Shown: positions 34,752 through 49,200, numbered from the stretch's first letter. The stretch is 64,000 nt of DNA from Lutraria lutraria (GCA_964023205.1 OZ026834.1:29736756-29800755); one strand, 5' to 3'. Notes: generated by a model not told the origin, from the sequence alone. A program made the numbers and translations.

Positions 34752-34900
34752 AAGGGAGGCCCGCATGGTTGAATGGTAATGGATCTGACTAGTAATCACT
34801 AGCCCCTCACTGCTGTGAGTTTGAATCTCACCTAGGACGAACCTAAGTTCACATGTAAGGACCTGTCTGGAAAGCTTGCAAAAAGTTGGTGATTCGACCC
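34752..34900 (+). repeat. tRNA-derived SINE, family C
   Basis: The tRNA-like head has A-box-like catggttgaatggtaatgg and B-box-like gagtttgaatctcac. Related pieces recur at about 24305-24475, 30190-30440, 40130-40300 and, reversed, 44575-44710, sharing gctgttcagctag and ggtggttctacc phrases. It does not fold convincingly as a functional tRNA. Confidence 0.5.
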
Positions 34901-34937
34901 AGAATCTACATAGATTTGCACGAGAACGGGAACTAGT

Positions 34938-35013
34938 CGAGGATTCAGCGCAACAGTGTCTTAACTCATATTGAAATCAGAACAAGTTACGACAGTGTTG
35001 CGCTGAACCCTCG
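34938..35013. mobile_element. 76-bp palindromic MITE, copy 3
   Basis: Same family, in the tail-to-tail region. 4-bp duplication tagt at 34934-34937 and 35014-35017. Confidence 0.85.
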
Positions 35014-36685
35014 TAGTTTAACAATTGCATTGACATTGCAGATACAGAAAAATGCAGTACTTTGGTCCATATCATTCATGTGCACTGAATATGTTGGCTA
35101 TGGCAAGCTGAATTATCTTTCAGTTTCTAAAAATGAAAGGACAGTTTATTGCCAGGGCATTTGCATTACCACCGGTCTGATTGGATGACACAAAATATGT
35201 GCAGTTATAGACTTTCAATAAAAAAAAACTCAGATTATCATAAACAAATGTAAATGAGAATTTTGAAAGTTAATAATGCATTTTAAAATATCATTCATTT
35301 TTGATGTACTAGATTAAAAAAGTTAAGTATTGACCATTTCCACTCTGAAACATGCTGCATTGTCTTTTATTTTTACCCAAAATGAAGTGGAAACTTGACA
35401 GTCCATTTATTACGGACTGTTGATACATAGCTATGAACCATGTTGCATTTCATGAACATACTATATTCCAAAAAATTGCAGTATACTGTACTAGACCTTA
35501 ATTATAAAGTTAAGATTAACCCATTTTACAACTTGGAAGGAATATGATCATACCAACAAATACAATAAACAAACAAGATGAGTAAGGGGATCAATCTTAA
35601 ATTTTATAACTAACAAACTTAAAAATGGCTTCATTTATGATACAAGCATGAAGCACACATATTTGTCCAATATCATTTGAATGAGGATGTAGCCATATCG
35701 TAATGTATCATACTGTTTTAGTCTCGCAGGACTAAAAATGTCAAAATCATAAGAAATATCATTTTAAATCAATTCTTTTAACAGTATTGGATATACTAGT
35801 CGATGCTGAAACTCCTACTATGTTTCTATAGTTTTTAAGTAGAAAAACTCGTTTCTCAGCATCCAATGTCCTCATTCAAATCAATGTTAAATTAGCTGCA
35901 ATCAAATGAATCAAGTCTAATGCACCAATCAACCACTTCCCCTAATTTGAATTCATCTTACGACAGTGAACCCGTACCACACACTACAAACTTAATAAGC
36001 CATTTTGAAGTATCAATAAATTACATAAAATTGCCCAAAATATATACACACGCACATTTAAAAATTTAATGTTTAAAACAACAAATATATATATATATGC
36101 AATAAAACAACAATAAAAACCTGACACAACCAAGACTCATATCACATTAAGCAAAAGAAACAGACAGGAATTAAACAACATCATATTCAACAATACTGTA
36201 TTACTGTTGAAGTTGAAAGTGAATACCATTCTAAATGTACAGCAAAACCTCTGAAACTGCCCCCCCCCATTCCGGACTGAGCCAAAAGACAATTTTCTAA
36301 GAATTCAAGTTTTTTAGAACTTGGGATAAATTCCGAAAAAATTAGGACTTGGAAAAATCATCCGATTTTTGGGAATTCCGGTTTTCAAGGAGTCCTGTTT
36401 TCAGGCTTTTATATGGTTTGATGTCAGATTCATCATATATCAGATCTTATTTTCAGAGCTGCATCTTAGTGTAGAAATGTTTCCTCAATACATCTTTTCT
36501 GACACTCTGTAACAAATTATTGACATCAAGTATATATTGAAGTATTTACAGTCAATTCTTTAACAGCAATCATCTTGGAGGAATGAGTTCAAACGACGTA
36601 TAAATTCCAGTCGAAAAACATCACAGAACACACAGCAATAACATAGATATATAGGGATCAGAATGCTGACCCCATAGTAGACAAC

Positions 36686-36691
36686 TTTATT
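36686..36691 (-). promoter_or_regulatory. Candidate CRIM1-like polyadenylation signal
   Basis: AATAAA on the minus strand lies about 120 bp past the stop. Further signals near 34430-34450 would give a 3' UTR of about 2.4 kb. Confidence 0.3.
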
Positions 36692-36813
36692 CATCTTTGG
36701 CTGAACCGACCCCATTAGCTTCGAGAAAAGAAATTTTCTCTCGGACCAGAATGATCAATTGAATGTAAACTGCTGACACAACACATGAAGCTCATGTGAA
36801 TTTAGCGATTTCT

Positions 36814-37229
36814 TCATAAATCTGCCCAGCCATTACCTTTAATGTATGGCTGTTTCATATCTGTTATGTGATAATCTTTGTTTTTATTTTCATCCGGGAA
36901 GAACACATTTTTGTCAACAGGTGAATGGTCATTGACGGTAACACATGGCTGATATTTTGTGATTAGTACTTGGTCATAGTTAAGTTTATCATTGATGTCG
37001 TATTTATTCTGTATCGGTGGAGACTGACCAATGAACAGCGGACATTTACAATATCGGTCTTGATCAGTGATACTCCAGCTGGCTTGGTGACGTTGTTTCA
37101 ACTTGAGATACAGTAACACAAAGACAAGGATCAGGAGGATTATTACGAGTGTTCCAACGATAGATAACGAGATAATGTACTTCATCTCGACATCTTTCAG
37201 GTCAACCTCATCTTCAGTCATAAAGTTAC
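36814..37229 (-). CDS. CRIM1: CRIM1-like last exon: transmembrane helix and cytoplasmic tail
   Basis: It encodes about 137 residues: a short acidic stalk (NFMTEDEVDLKDVE), a helix (YIISLSIVGTLVIILLILV and on to LLYL), basic stop-transfer KLKQRH, and a tail with several tyrosines, ending KGNGWADL. Stop TGA at 36816-36814. The tail is not one I recognise; vertebrate CRIM1 tails are also short and variable. Confidence 0.92.
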
Positions 37230-40200
37230 CTGAAACTATCAGAAAAACAAGCATACAATCAAATTCCAATCAACTACAAAATTGATGAGTTATAAATCGA
37301 GGGTTCAACGCAACAGTGTCGTAACTCATATGGTATAAGAACAAGTTATGACAGTGTTGCGCTGAGCCCTCAAAATAGAATATGAAAAACACAGGCTTTC
37401 ACAACTACTACTGAGGCTGAATGTCTATAAATTCAAACACTACTGATGTAAGATTTGTACAAAACTTTATAACACTAGTCTCTGTCTCAAAGTTACAGAA
37501 TACAGTAGGAATTTCTGGCTCATATTCTACGATACATCATGTAAAGTTCCAGCAACAGCCATTATTGACCTTAATGCCGCAGGTTATATTTCTGTAATAC
37601 CAAATGACCTAGTAGGTGGCGATGGCATCTGGTTAATTGGAAAACCTGGTAACTAAAACTGAACCTAATGGACAAAATTTTGAGAAAAACAATATTTTAC
37701 ACAGATTTTGGGAGAGATAGATAAGTAATTGCAAAACAAGAAACCTTTCCAGAATACCTTTAACAAACCAGACAAACAAATGGTTCATACTCTGTTGTTT
37801 TTGCAATTGCTTTACTTTTGTAACTATGCAATGATCAAACATCACCAGGCAGCACGATTCATTAGAAAAAGCATTTTTTGCTATCATCATTAACAATTTC
37901 AGAGCATATTTTGTTCCATCAGTGTAATTATAGCACTGTAGCTTGCTATTTCCATATATTCAGCTACGACTATGTCGCATTGAAGAAAAAATTTGTCTTA
38001 TGTTCAATCATACATAAATTAACTTCACTCTGAAGAATTTTATCCAATCAGAGAAATAAGGTTGTATTGTACATTTCATTAATCTGTCAAAATTTCACGA
38101 TCGATGCAAGCATGTATTTTTAGCTTCGATGTGGTTCGATAACTTTTGTAAGTCATATGATATACTTCGTTATACCAGTTGTTGAATGTACATGTCCTTG
38201 CTCACTCATGTGTTTATAATACATAACAACTAGGCATACCGTACAGTTCCTATTACAGTTTCCAAAAAGGGGGGGGGGGGGGGGGGGGGCGGCGCCAAAA
38301 AGATGAGTATATTCCTAAATCATAAATCAATGATAATCCAAATTGAGCTCTGCAGTGTTTATTGAGGTTAACTGCATCAATAAATGGCCTACGTGACCTT
38401 AGTCGTGCATGTGTTTAAGGCTACAGCATCAGTATATGACTTTCTTCAAAAACAGATGAACTTAAAAAGTGATTAAAAAATCAAAGTAACTCACTGTGGC
38501 ATGTCGGACAGCACTCTCCGGGAAGTCGTGTCATGTGGGTGCATTTCAGTAACGGACACTTCATTTGTTCGCAGACAACTGTAGCGTCTCTTGTACACGA
38601 GCAGCTCGTGCAATTATATACCCACGACTGACCAGCAGTGAACACAGCATTATTCATGGTACAATTCTTTTCATACGCTTTGTCTGAAATCAACCACAAA
38701 TATCAAAATACAACTTAGAAAACAATCATATTAGAGAACAGTAGGGCTGTCCCGATACAGATCTCAGCCGATACGATACGTATTGCGATACGGTACTAGC
38801 GATATGCGATATCAACGATACGATATAAAAATATTTCAAAGTAATGAAAAACGTTGTAATATTAGTGTTTTTTGGGAACTCTGCACACTTGTTTGGTGGT
38901 AGAAAGTCCTACTTAACTGTTAAAAAGATATAAAACTGAAAGTGTCTTGTACTTAAAGTCATCAATTTGATTCACATATATGTTAGTTGATTTTGTGGAA
39001 ATAAAATAATTATGAGAAATTTTATGACAGAAGCAAGTTTTAATCTCGGTCCCATAAATGACCTTATATCAAGAATAGAACCTAGCCACATAAAATTGTT
39101 TAAACAATAAGGGTTATGATTGTCAAATTGATTAACAATACTAAATTAAATAAATAATGAGTAATCATATGATGATGAGACATATTTGTTCTAAGGTTGC
39201 TAGTCCCACCACTATACTTGACATCGCGTTGACACTTCTTACAGACAACTACGTGCTTGTTTCATCAATCGGCAAACAAAAATGCTGCCATATTTTTATG
39301 TTAAATTACAAATTATAAGTCAATTTCTGCTTGACAAAATCTGAATACTAGTACTAGTACTCGAATCGAATTCGTTGTCTAGCTTTACCTCACGCTGCTA
39401 ATGTCTATAAATAGAGTATGGAATCCTGGATATTAGTTTAGTAAGCATTGTCGACGATGATACGAGAGTAAATTCGCAAATCTAGTTCAGTTGTTCAACA
39501 TTCTAACAGTTTTTTAATATGAAATAAAAAACTGCGATACGGCCGATACGGGACCTTCCGATACGATACGCATATCGTTCAGCACTGTACCGGTACGCAG
39601 CCATATCGGGACAGCCCTAGAGAACAGTAATGTAACTGATCTGATTTTTGTTTGTTTATATCGGGTTTTACGCCCCTTTTCAACAGTCAGAGTCATATGA
39701 GGGAGACAGTTCACCTAACTATCTTTCCTGGGAAAAACCAGTACTAGACTCCCATCCTCCATAAGCAACTGCCTACTTTATCACATGAAGAGACATTGTA
39801 GTTAGCCAGGGCTCGTACCCACGACCCACTATCAGTGAGAGGTTACAGTGATTTGAAGTCAGCTTCCTTAACCACTTGACCATACAGGCGGGCCAATTGA
39901 TCTGAATTCATATGTTTTTATTAGGTTGATCAAACATCAATTTTCCTGAAGAAAAATAAGCTGAAAGTGAAACTGTGTCAAATCAATTTCAATCAATGGT
40001 GAAACTATTTTCTAGTAAATAACTCGTCGTGACTACTTCCTGTGTTACTGACCCATATCAACTATGTATTATACATGTTCATACGTCAGGATAGCTGACA
40101 AATTACGCTGGAATTTTGGTTCTTAACATCCGGGTCAAGCCCTTCACTGCTGTGTGTTCGAACCTCACTTGTGGGCAAGCTTACGGAAGATTGGTGGTTC

Positions 40201-43200
40201 TATTCAGGTGTACACCTGGACGGTCTTCCTCCTTCCTTACCAAATGACTTTGGCTGTTTGTGCAACATCATTATCAACCCTCAGTGAAAAAATAGAAAAA
40301 GATTCACTGGGGCTAGATTTTAGTATTTTACAGTACAACATCCACTTCATTTAGCTTGACTTTGGCAGCATGCCAAAATTCAATTTGTAAGAAGAATGTA
40401 CTCGTAACTAACAGCGTAAAAATAAAAATTCAAAAGTGTCAACAAAATTTTTAATTTGCCAATTTAGGGACTTTTTTGCCTATTAGGTTACCGCACATTT
40501 CGACAGTCAGGCAATATTTACTATCTCACTAAAGACATTGCACCATCAATATAAGTATTATTCCCCAATTATTTATCTAAATTGCAGTCGCTGAGTGCCA
40601 ATAATTTTTTGCCTAAACCATCAGAAGTTTTTTTCAGTGAATAAAAAAGATCATAACGTTAGAATTTTCTTCTGTTTATAAGTTAATTACCTTAGGGTAA
40701 AAACATGCAGGAAGAATGCATATTCCATACTTCTTCTTACGTTGTTTTTGTAGTAGCAAAAAAACTTGTACACCAGTTTAGACTAACAAATATAACTCGC
40801 TACCCTATTTTTACCCCACAAAGCTAGACATTTATAAAGCCAGAGGAATACTACATTCACTATCTTAGACTTTTTTTTACATTTCCGCATGCTGAATAAG
40901 AAACAAAATAAATCAAAGTACTCATGGAAACTGAACTCAGACTTGCACTGCAACAAGAGACAGGAACAGGGTAGTTTAACGATTGCATGGCGGATGTAGA
41001 TAAACATAGTACTAAAGTCCGCATAGAAATTCATGCGAGCTGGATGAGTGACGGCTATTGAAAGCTGAAGTATCATTCAGTTTCCCAGAAGTCCCTGCTT
41101 TCCTACTCTAGTTTTAATGAGCATATGACCGGAAACAAACATTTTTTACACCACTGAACATCAACATAAAGAAATTCATACCTTGACATTTGCAGAGTTT
41201 ACAGCCGTATTTATCAGTCTTGTAACCCACAAAGCATCTTGTAGTACAGGACAATGGTGGACATTTATTACAGCGACATTTCGGGCAGCCATTTTTGTTC
41301 ACCTTGTAACCATGACTACACAGCTTGGAACAGGTGTCCAGTGCTGGACACTGGTCTAATTTTAAAAGACATTCACACAGTTTATTTCCATTTTCGTTGT
41401 AAACATATCCATAAGGGCAGTCTTTGAAGCAAGCATCTGAAAACAGCAATAATAATAATTATGCATTCAAATATTTGAAATTAAAACATAATGACTCCCA
41501 TTTTCCATACTATTTTTGTTTCAAACGCTCCCTCTTCACCTTTAGTTTGCCCCTCCTTCAATGGCTATATGTCCCTCCCCCTGTAGTTTGCCCCTCCTTC
41601 AATGACTATATGCCCCTCCCCCTGTAGTTTGTTCCTCCTTCCACAGTAGGTCAAAGATCCCCATTTTTCCACAATATGAAGGATTGACTGACATTAACTG
41701 CATGATCACAATATTGCCAACAATTTCAAGGTAACTAGTTAAGAGTAAAAATCTGACAATCAGGCATATAAATTATGATGTCTATGTGTGCGTGTTATAT
41801 GCACTTTTGGTCCGAATCACGCTCACTCACAAAATTTAAAATTATTCTCTGAAAATTATATGTTCAATGGAATTTTTCAATGATTTACATATACTTTTGA
41901 ATATTGTATTCATTGTCACTAGCAACCTCAATAGTCTTAAAATACCAATATTTTGGAGCATCTACCTGCTAGAACCCCACCATGGATTATATACCAAGGA
42001 CCTACCAGGGCCCTGCAGTCACTGTCCCTCATCTTTGGAAAGTCACACACCTGGAACTTTCTGACCCTTGATTAAACTATAATGCATCTTGAGAAGCATA
42101 TTTATTCACTGGCCATCTAAGAAATATACAAATCATGGCCTTTTTTCACAATTAGAAGAATTCGAAGATTTTATTGCATGATCATATAAAAAAGGCAGGT
42201 TAAAGGATGACCCATGTTATGTTCCTCGGGGGGGGGGGGGGGCTTTTAGATAATGGGAATGTCTCACTATCAAGTTGATAGTACTGAAAATCATCCAACA
42301 AGAAGTGTTTGTGAAACACGGATGCCCTCTGTGACCTTGACCTTTAACCTACTGACCTAATATTCAATAGGGGGTCATCTACATGTGGTGATTAACCTCC
42401 CAACCAAATCTGAGGAGCTTAGGCCAAATCTTTCTCTAGTTATTGGTCGGATAAGGTTTGGTTATGGACAGACTGACCAACATGTGCAAAGCAATATAGT
42501 TTACTCCATTTTCTTCGAAAGGGGGGTTTAGTAATTAAGATGAAGTAGTCTTAATATTGAAGTGTTTGATAGTACTTTGTAAGATTAACTATACCTGGTT
42601 TACACTGGCAGACGTGGCAACCATCTGGTGTTTGTAGTAATCCTGTCTGACAGGTAATATTACATGTAGATAGACTTGGACATTTACTCAATGACTGATT
42701 AGGATACAGGCTTGGTGCTGAAAAATAAACACATACATTGTATATTTATCATTGAATCTATATTTATTTCCATTGGTCAACCACTGTCACATGACTCATG
42801 ATAAAATGTTGTAATAATTTAATCAAGTGGGGACTTAAATCGCAAAATGATCAAAGAAAACATACTTACAGTGATTGAAGATAAAACAATATCAATACAA
42901 CAGTGACCCAGATTTGATCATCAAAGTATGAAATAAGTTTTTCCAAACATTCAAATAATTTATTTTTAAGAGCTTCATCAAAATTACAGTCCACCCTGTG
43001 AACGAAGGCCATATTGGGAAAGACAAAAAAGTGGCCTCTATTGACAAGTAGCCTTTAATGGGAGATGAGTTTGTTCTAAATACAAAATTTAATCAATCAT
43101 TTTAAAAGAATGACCTTTATTCATTGGGAGGTCTTTCTTCATAGGTGGTAGTTAACACAGGCTTGACTGTACTCATAAATAGGTTAATTCATATCTGCGT

Positions 43201-46200
43201 ATTTCATGAAGATATAGGAACGTACATTCAGATGTCACAATTACCTATACATATTGTAATAATTAGAAACCTATATTCCAGGAAGTAAACATGAGTGAGA
43301 TTCAGAATAACATAATGCCTAACCTGTACAAAAAAGGACACTGATTAATTGGGTATACTGTGCAACCTCTCCAAAGCAACACCCTTTTTGAGAAACAATT
43401 ACAAGGTACAGTAGGAAAACATCATGCTGTTGTTAAAGGGAGGTTGTTGCTCAAGAGAGGGCTGCTCTGGAAAGTTTGTACTGCGTATGTACATGTATGT
43501 TGTATTACATAAAATGTATGTACATATGCATACATGATTTAGAATTTCATAACCTATACAAATACCCACATAAAATTTTACAGCAGAAAAAAAGAGTTAT
43601 ATTACTATCATTATATTTTATGATAGTCATATAACTTTGATAAATTCCTATGCTATAAAGAATTGAATTTTATTGGAGCAGAAGTTCGGAAAACATACAA
43701 CAAAGTAATCATATAAAAATAGAATTTTCATAAAACAGCATGTAAACCTATCATAATCCATGATGTTTAAACATGCCAACAAGAGAATTACTATGTACTT
43801 TCCACAGACACTAAGACACTATTCAATCTACAGCGTCTATCAGTTGGCACGCCCATACAGCTCAGTGGTTGGAGCATTGGTCTACAGATCAAGAGGTTGT
43901 GTCAGTTTGAACCCCGGCAAGGCTCACACTATATGTGACAAATTTGACTGAAGATATTACATCCAATGTTAAATTGTCCTCCACCTCTAAATTATGTGGG
44001 GTAGCTTGGCAGTAGCTTGTGGACAGAATGTGGTTAGTACTGGTTAAGGCTTAAATGAAGTCCAGGAAAGCTGGTAAGGATAACTGCTCACCATGATATA
44101 ACTGAAATAAATATTATCAAATGCATTCGAACCAGCATTAAGGCCCACCAGTCCTGTAAATAAGGGCGACCTTGTAAACAACAGCCACACAAGTTATTTT
44201 CCATCAAAGTATCAGGCCAGCTGAATAAAGGCCAATTGTGCAAAAACCTCCAAAATCTCCCAATCCTGGTGGCCTATTGTTCACAAATTTGACTGTACAC
44301 TGAATTTCTAAAAAATGTTCTTTATCTTATATAACAACAAACATATTAAGTTAGATTTAGGTTAAATTTTATAGATCAAGATTAAGGGCACCAAAGGGGT
44401 CATAATAACCTCCTATCAATCACTTAACTATCTGGGATTAACCTAATTTTAATTTTGACCAAAAACGTAACCAATATCTTAAATCTTAAATAAAGAATTC
44501 AAACCAACTTAATATGAATCCAAGCGAAAAGTTGAAATAAACAGCCAGGAACATGTGGCGACCTCTACAGTATTAACAGTGGAGGAAGATCCTCAGGCAT
44601 ATACTTAGGTAGAACCATCGACCTTCTGTATGCTAGCTGGACAACTTCCTCATGGATGGGATTTGAACTCACAGCTGTGAGGAGCCTTTAATTGCTAGCC
44701 ACTGGGAGAAAAAAGCAACTCAACAACAGAGGGCCACTATAATTAGATTAAATTAATATTTTCGTACGCGAATATTAAAAATTGAAACCAATTTTGAAAT
44801 ACAGTCACACCAGGCACATAGACAACTTAAGTTCATCAATAACCCATTGACGACAACACTATCAGCATTCACTGTATTAAAATGTTAGTAAAATGAGTAC
44901 CATGAATAGACTACCGGTATGTTCTATATTTAATTATTTTCACTTAACCCCATCAAGACTTATACTTAATTAATGTAGGAAGAGAATGACAGGGACAGGT
45001 TAATTGGCAAGAATGTGGAAATTGTCTTACCATATTATTTTGAATGATAAAACAATCCTAGCTGATAGAAGGGAAATGGAATGCAGGTGAGAATTTCTAG
45101 ATACCTAGTCATCGTAGCCAGTGCCAGAAAAAACAACAAGGGAATACATTCAATGGGCAAGATTTATCTCTGGTATTCCATCGATACAGCTCAGTATCCA
45201 CTCTCTTTCAAACACATACCAGTCTGGTACAGCATGATTGTAATCGATCCAGAAAATGGGCATTTTTGGCAACATTGAAACTACCAGTAAACCAGATGAT
45301 AATCTCCAAGCCAGGTACCTCTGGGTTGGATATGGTCAAACTTAATGCACCTGTCAATATTTTGCCCGTCAGGGGGGGGGGGGTCGTGCATACATGGGAC
45401 TTTAGACAGAAGACCATTTCCGACAGACAGATGAATTTGATTAACCCGGGAAATAGACATTGACCAGGTTGAACATCCCGGGACTCGGGATATTTGACAA
45501 CACAAAATTAAATATGTTGTTCCACCCCTGGAGCATTTGATACACTAAGTATAGGCTTTAGGGTGGGGTGTTTCTACCCAGGTGCATGCCTGGGGTCTTC
45601 CTTAAGTTGCCAAATGACCATGACTGTTCCCCACCAAGAGAAATCAAATCAACTTATAGTCATGGTACTGGTATATAATAAGCTAACGACATACCACAGG
45701 TACTACTGCCATTGTTTACCTTTCATTCATTGAATAAAAATTGAAAAACATTTTGTTATATACATTGTAAATTGAATCAGATCTTTATTTGTTATGTTTT
45801 AACTAAACGTTAGTCTACCAGTCTACTTTGTCTACATGGTCTATAAGGTTATCAGAGATATGTCAAGGTATGGAAGTTTATGGCGATTAATCTTGAATTT
45901 TTAACATTAAATCTAACATAAATATTTGAGAATAATGATCAAGTTGTACTGTTATCGGTAAATTTGTCTGGATAATTCATTACAGGAATAATTTGTTAGG
46001 GAAGGTTTAATAAAAGAATTGTGCAATATGTGTGGAATGATAATAAAAAGCCAACTTAGTCCAAAATCTTTCTGTACATCTGCGATTAGCAATAATTGCA
46101 ATCTGTAAATACAACTAACTATATTGATGGGTTGGAACAGGTGTTGTCGGCAGTATACCATAATTCGTCTCTATTTATTCGGCAGTTTTAACTTCTGTTC

Positions 46201-49200
46201 TCAAATACAGCTTAAGGCGTTTCCTTTTTTATGTACTGGTATTAACAACGTTAACTGTTAATTGAATGATCACTGCATTGGCTGCGTACAAAAGATAAGA
46301 GAACCATTCTATCCCGTGTTCTTTTATTGTGTACCAGTCTAAGCTAGGTAACTATGACGATTATCTTGATAACTGATACAAAACATGCATACCAATTTGT
46401 CCTAACAAGTTTTTTGCCGACAAGAAGAAGAAATGAATATTTCACTTTTTACATAATCATATAATAGTTCAAAAAATTAAGCTATCTGACCATATCAACA
46501 CATCATACAGATGAATGAGATACAACATTCTGTTTAGTGTGTTTTTATCACAATCATGCACATCACCTTTCCCACCAATTTAGTTAAAGTCTTAATTACA
46601 ATCTGAGACATAGGGTAACATTATTTTGATCTTCATTTACAAACAGGTCGAGGGTTCAACACAACAGTGTCGTAACTCATATGGAAATAAGAACAAGTTA
46701 TGACAGTGTTGCGCTGAGCCCTCGAGGTGCCCTTATAGACAATTCAAAAAGATTTCCGACACGAAAGCAAACTTGAGAATAAGGCTGCTTAGTGCGCTTT
46801 ACTTCGACAAAAAAATGTTGATTTCTTTCAGAAGTGGAGAAGATGCCAGCTCCTTTTGGAAGGGTACTAGTTAGTACTGGCTAGATCTCACTGATAGAGG
46901 GTCATGAGTTCAAGCACTGCTACTGACCATGTCTCTTTATGTGAGAAAGTAGGCAGTTGCTTACGGAGGATGGGAGTCTAGTACTGGTGGTTCTTCCAAG
47001 GAACGATAGTTAGGTGAACTGTCCACCTCATATGACTCTGACTGTTGAAAAGAGGCGTAAAACTCAATGAAACAAACAGTACTGGTTAAAAAACAGTCCA
47101 GTAAAGCCTCAATTATCCGATCTCGGATTATGGTTTTATCCGAAATGAATTTTCAGTCCCGATTCCCCCTTATTTATTTCAATGTAAAATAAACTCGATT
47201 ATCCGAATCGTGTTATCCGAAACCATGGGTTATCCGAAATAATATTTCGGTCCTGTCGATTTCGGATAATCCAGGTTTTACCGTAGCTGCTTCTTTGGTT
47301 TACTGTACAGATGATTTATTTGTCACTACCAGCTTACAGACCTTCATTGAATATACATATCAGCTGTGTGACACATATACAACTGAGAATACACTGCTAT
47401 ACTCCAGAGATATCATATGGTACAGTCAATCCTGTTAACAAAGGTCACCTCATATTGGGAAGGCAAAAAGTGACCTTTATTGACAGGTGGTCTTTCCTCG
47501 GAAGTAATTTCGTCCAAATTTTTAGAAAAGAATGGCCTTTATTCACAGGGTGGCCTTTATTCACAGGATGGCCTTTATTCACAGGATGGCCTTTATTTGG
47601 AGGTTATTTCGTCCTTAATGATCAATGATAGTTTTTAAAATGGCTGTACATGTACTTCACAGGGTGGCCTTTATTCACAAGATGGCCTTTATTCACAGGA
47701 TGGCCTTTATTCAGAGGCCATTTCGTCTTAATACTTTATCTCTCCCTTCAATGGCCTTTGTACTTGCATTAGTGGGTTAAATGACATTTCTGTTCAATGA
47801 TAGTTTTTAAAATGGCTGTACATGTACTTCACAGGGTAGCCTTTATTCACAGGATAGCCTTTATTCACAGGGTAGCCTTTATTCACAGGATAGCCTTTAT
47901 TCACAGGATAGCCTTTATTCACAGGGTGGCCTTTATTTGGAGGTGGAAGCTAACACAGGTTTGACTGTAAAATTATGACCCAGGATAAATTTCTGACTAT
48001 GCACCAGCTACAACCCAGAGGCTGACATAAAAATAACAGCTATAAACAATAATCAGAGGCAAAAAGAAGTAACTAGCTGCCCAAACAATTATTTTCCAGA
48101 CAAATCTTTTCCAAGGTTTCCTCATTCTTACAACCGTGTTAAAAAATACCTCAACCATTGAATGTAAACAAAAGTCTGTCAAAAGACATCATTTTACTAT
48201 AAGTTTATGTTCTTGCTTATCATAAACAACAATTCAGTTGTAATTGTGTGCGGAAGTCATAAAATCTAAGTAGACCTAGCTCCCCGAGCTATAAACCAGA
48301 ACAAACCTGTCTGCACGCACCCCTGTAAGCAACTGAAAATATCACACCTCCTTCCCTACACCTATTAATTGTTAATTAATGTCACAAGATTTCTAAAGCT
48401 AGTATTAGTCACAAGTTCAATGATTTGGTTGAATATATCTTGAAATTTTTTGCAACAAGCAGTATTGCAACAAGGCGGAAAATAAAAATAAGTTTGTTTG
48501 GAGTGTTCCTATAGTGCGATTTTATTGAACTGTCAAAGATGCATAATTTCACAGTCAATGCTTGCATTTATTTTTGGCTTCGGTAGGATTTGGTTACTTT
48601 CATAATCTATACAATAATTTTCGTTATACCGTTTGTTGAATGTATAACCATGTATTTAACTATAGATCCGCTAAATGATATTATATAAACATGTAGAATG
48701 GGACATTTCCTAATGGTAAAAAATAAACGAAAACTATCGACTGTGTTATGAAGCTAAAAATAATCATATTCAGCGACCATGTAATTATTCAGCTGACATT
48801 TTAATAAAATCCCACTATACCTACTCACGAAAATCCTAGCAAATAATGGGGGGGGGGGGGGTAAAAAAATATTGTTATATAGTACCTACCTACATGTACC
48901 CAGTGCTAAAATTCAGGGTCGGAGCACTCCAAACAAACTTAATTTTATTTTCAGCTTAAGTCAAGTAATGTTAACAATTTTTCTATTTTTTCCCCCCAAA
49001 ATACCATTTGTACTTAAGAAATGCCATTCATCCTTAAATATTTTCATACATTGGAATTTACAGTTAGAAACTTTCGAGTCTGTGCCAAATAATAGGGTTA
49101 ATACAGATGTGTTCAGTTTACAACAACAATTGATCATTATCTTACTTTTAATGGCTTTGTGTACATCAATTTAACTAGTAATATTCATTTGCTTTTGTTA

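Larger units (their letters stand above)
31332..36813. other. Tail-to-tail intergenic region (SDCCAG8 and CRIM1-like 3' UTRs)
   Basis: No coding exon is recognisable. The left part is SDCCAG8 3' UTR and downstream DNA, with a CRE-carrying element (32005-32389) and a SINE (32847-33086). The right part is probably CRIM1-like 3' UTR, with a 76-bp palindrome at 34938-35013 and a tRNA-like repeat at about 34752-34900. Confidence 0.55.

Noticed and set aside
38750..38830. Repeated cgatacgatac tracts considered as a CRISPR-like or operator array
   Set aside because: They are the subterminal repeats of the hAT-like element at 38742-39619 and recur, inverted, at its other end.
45208..45505. Cluster of overlapping 65-74 residue frames on both strands
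   Set aside because: No splice support or recognisable motif; they cross a poly-G run whose length may be unreliable.
47311..47628. 105-residue frame ending in repeated WPLFTG
   Set aside because: The repeats are a translation of the 19-bp minisatellite in family F DNA.
47997..48182. Hydrophobic 61-residue reverse frame
   Set aside because: No cysteine pattern, no family resemblance, no splice context that fits the CRIM1-like gene; probably chance in AT-rich sequence.
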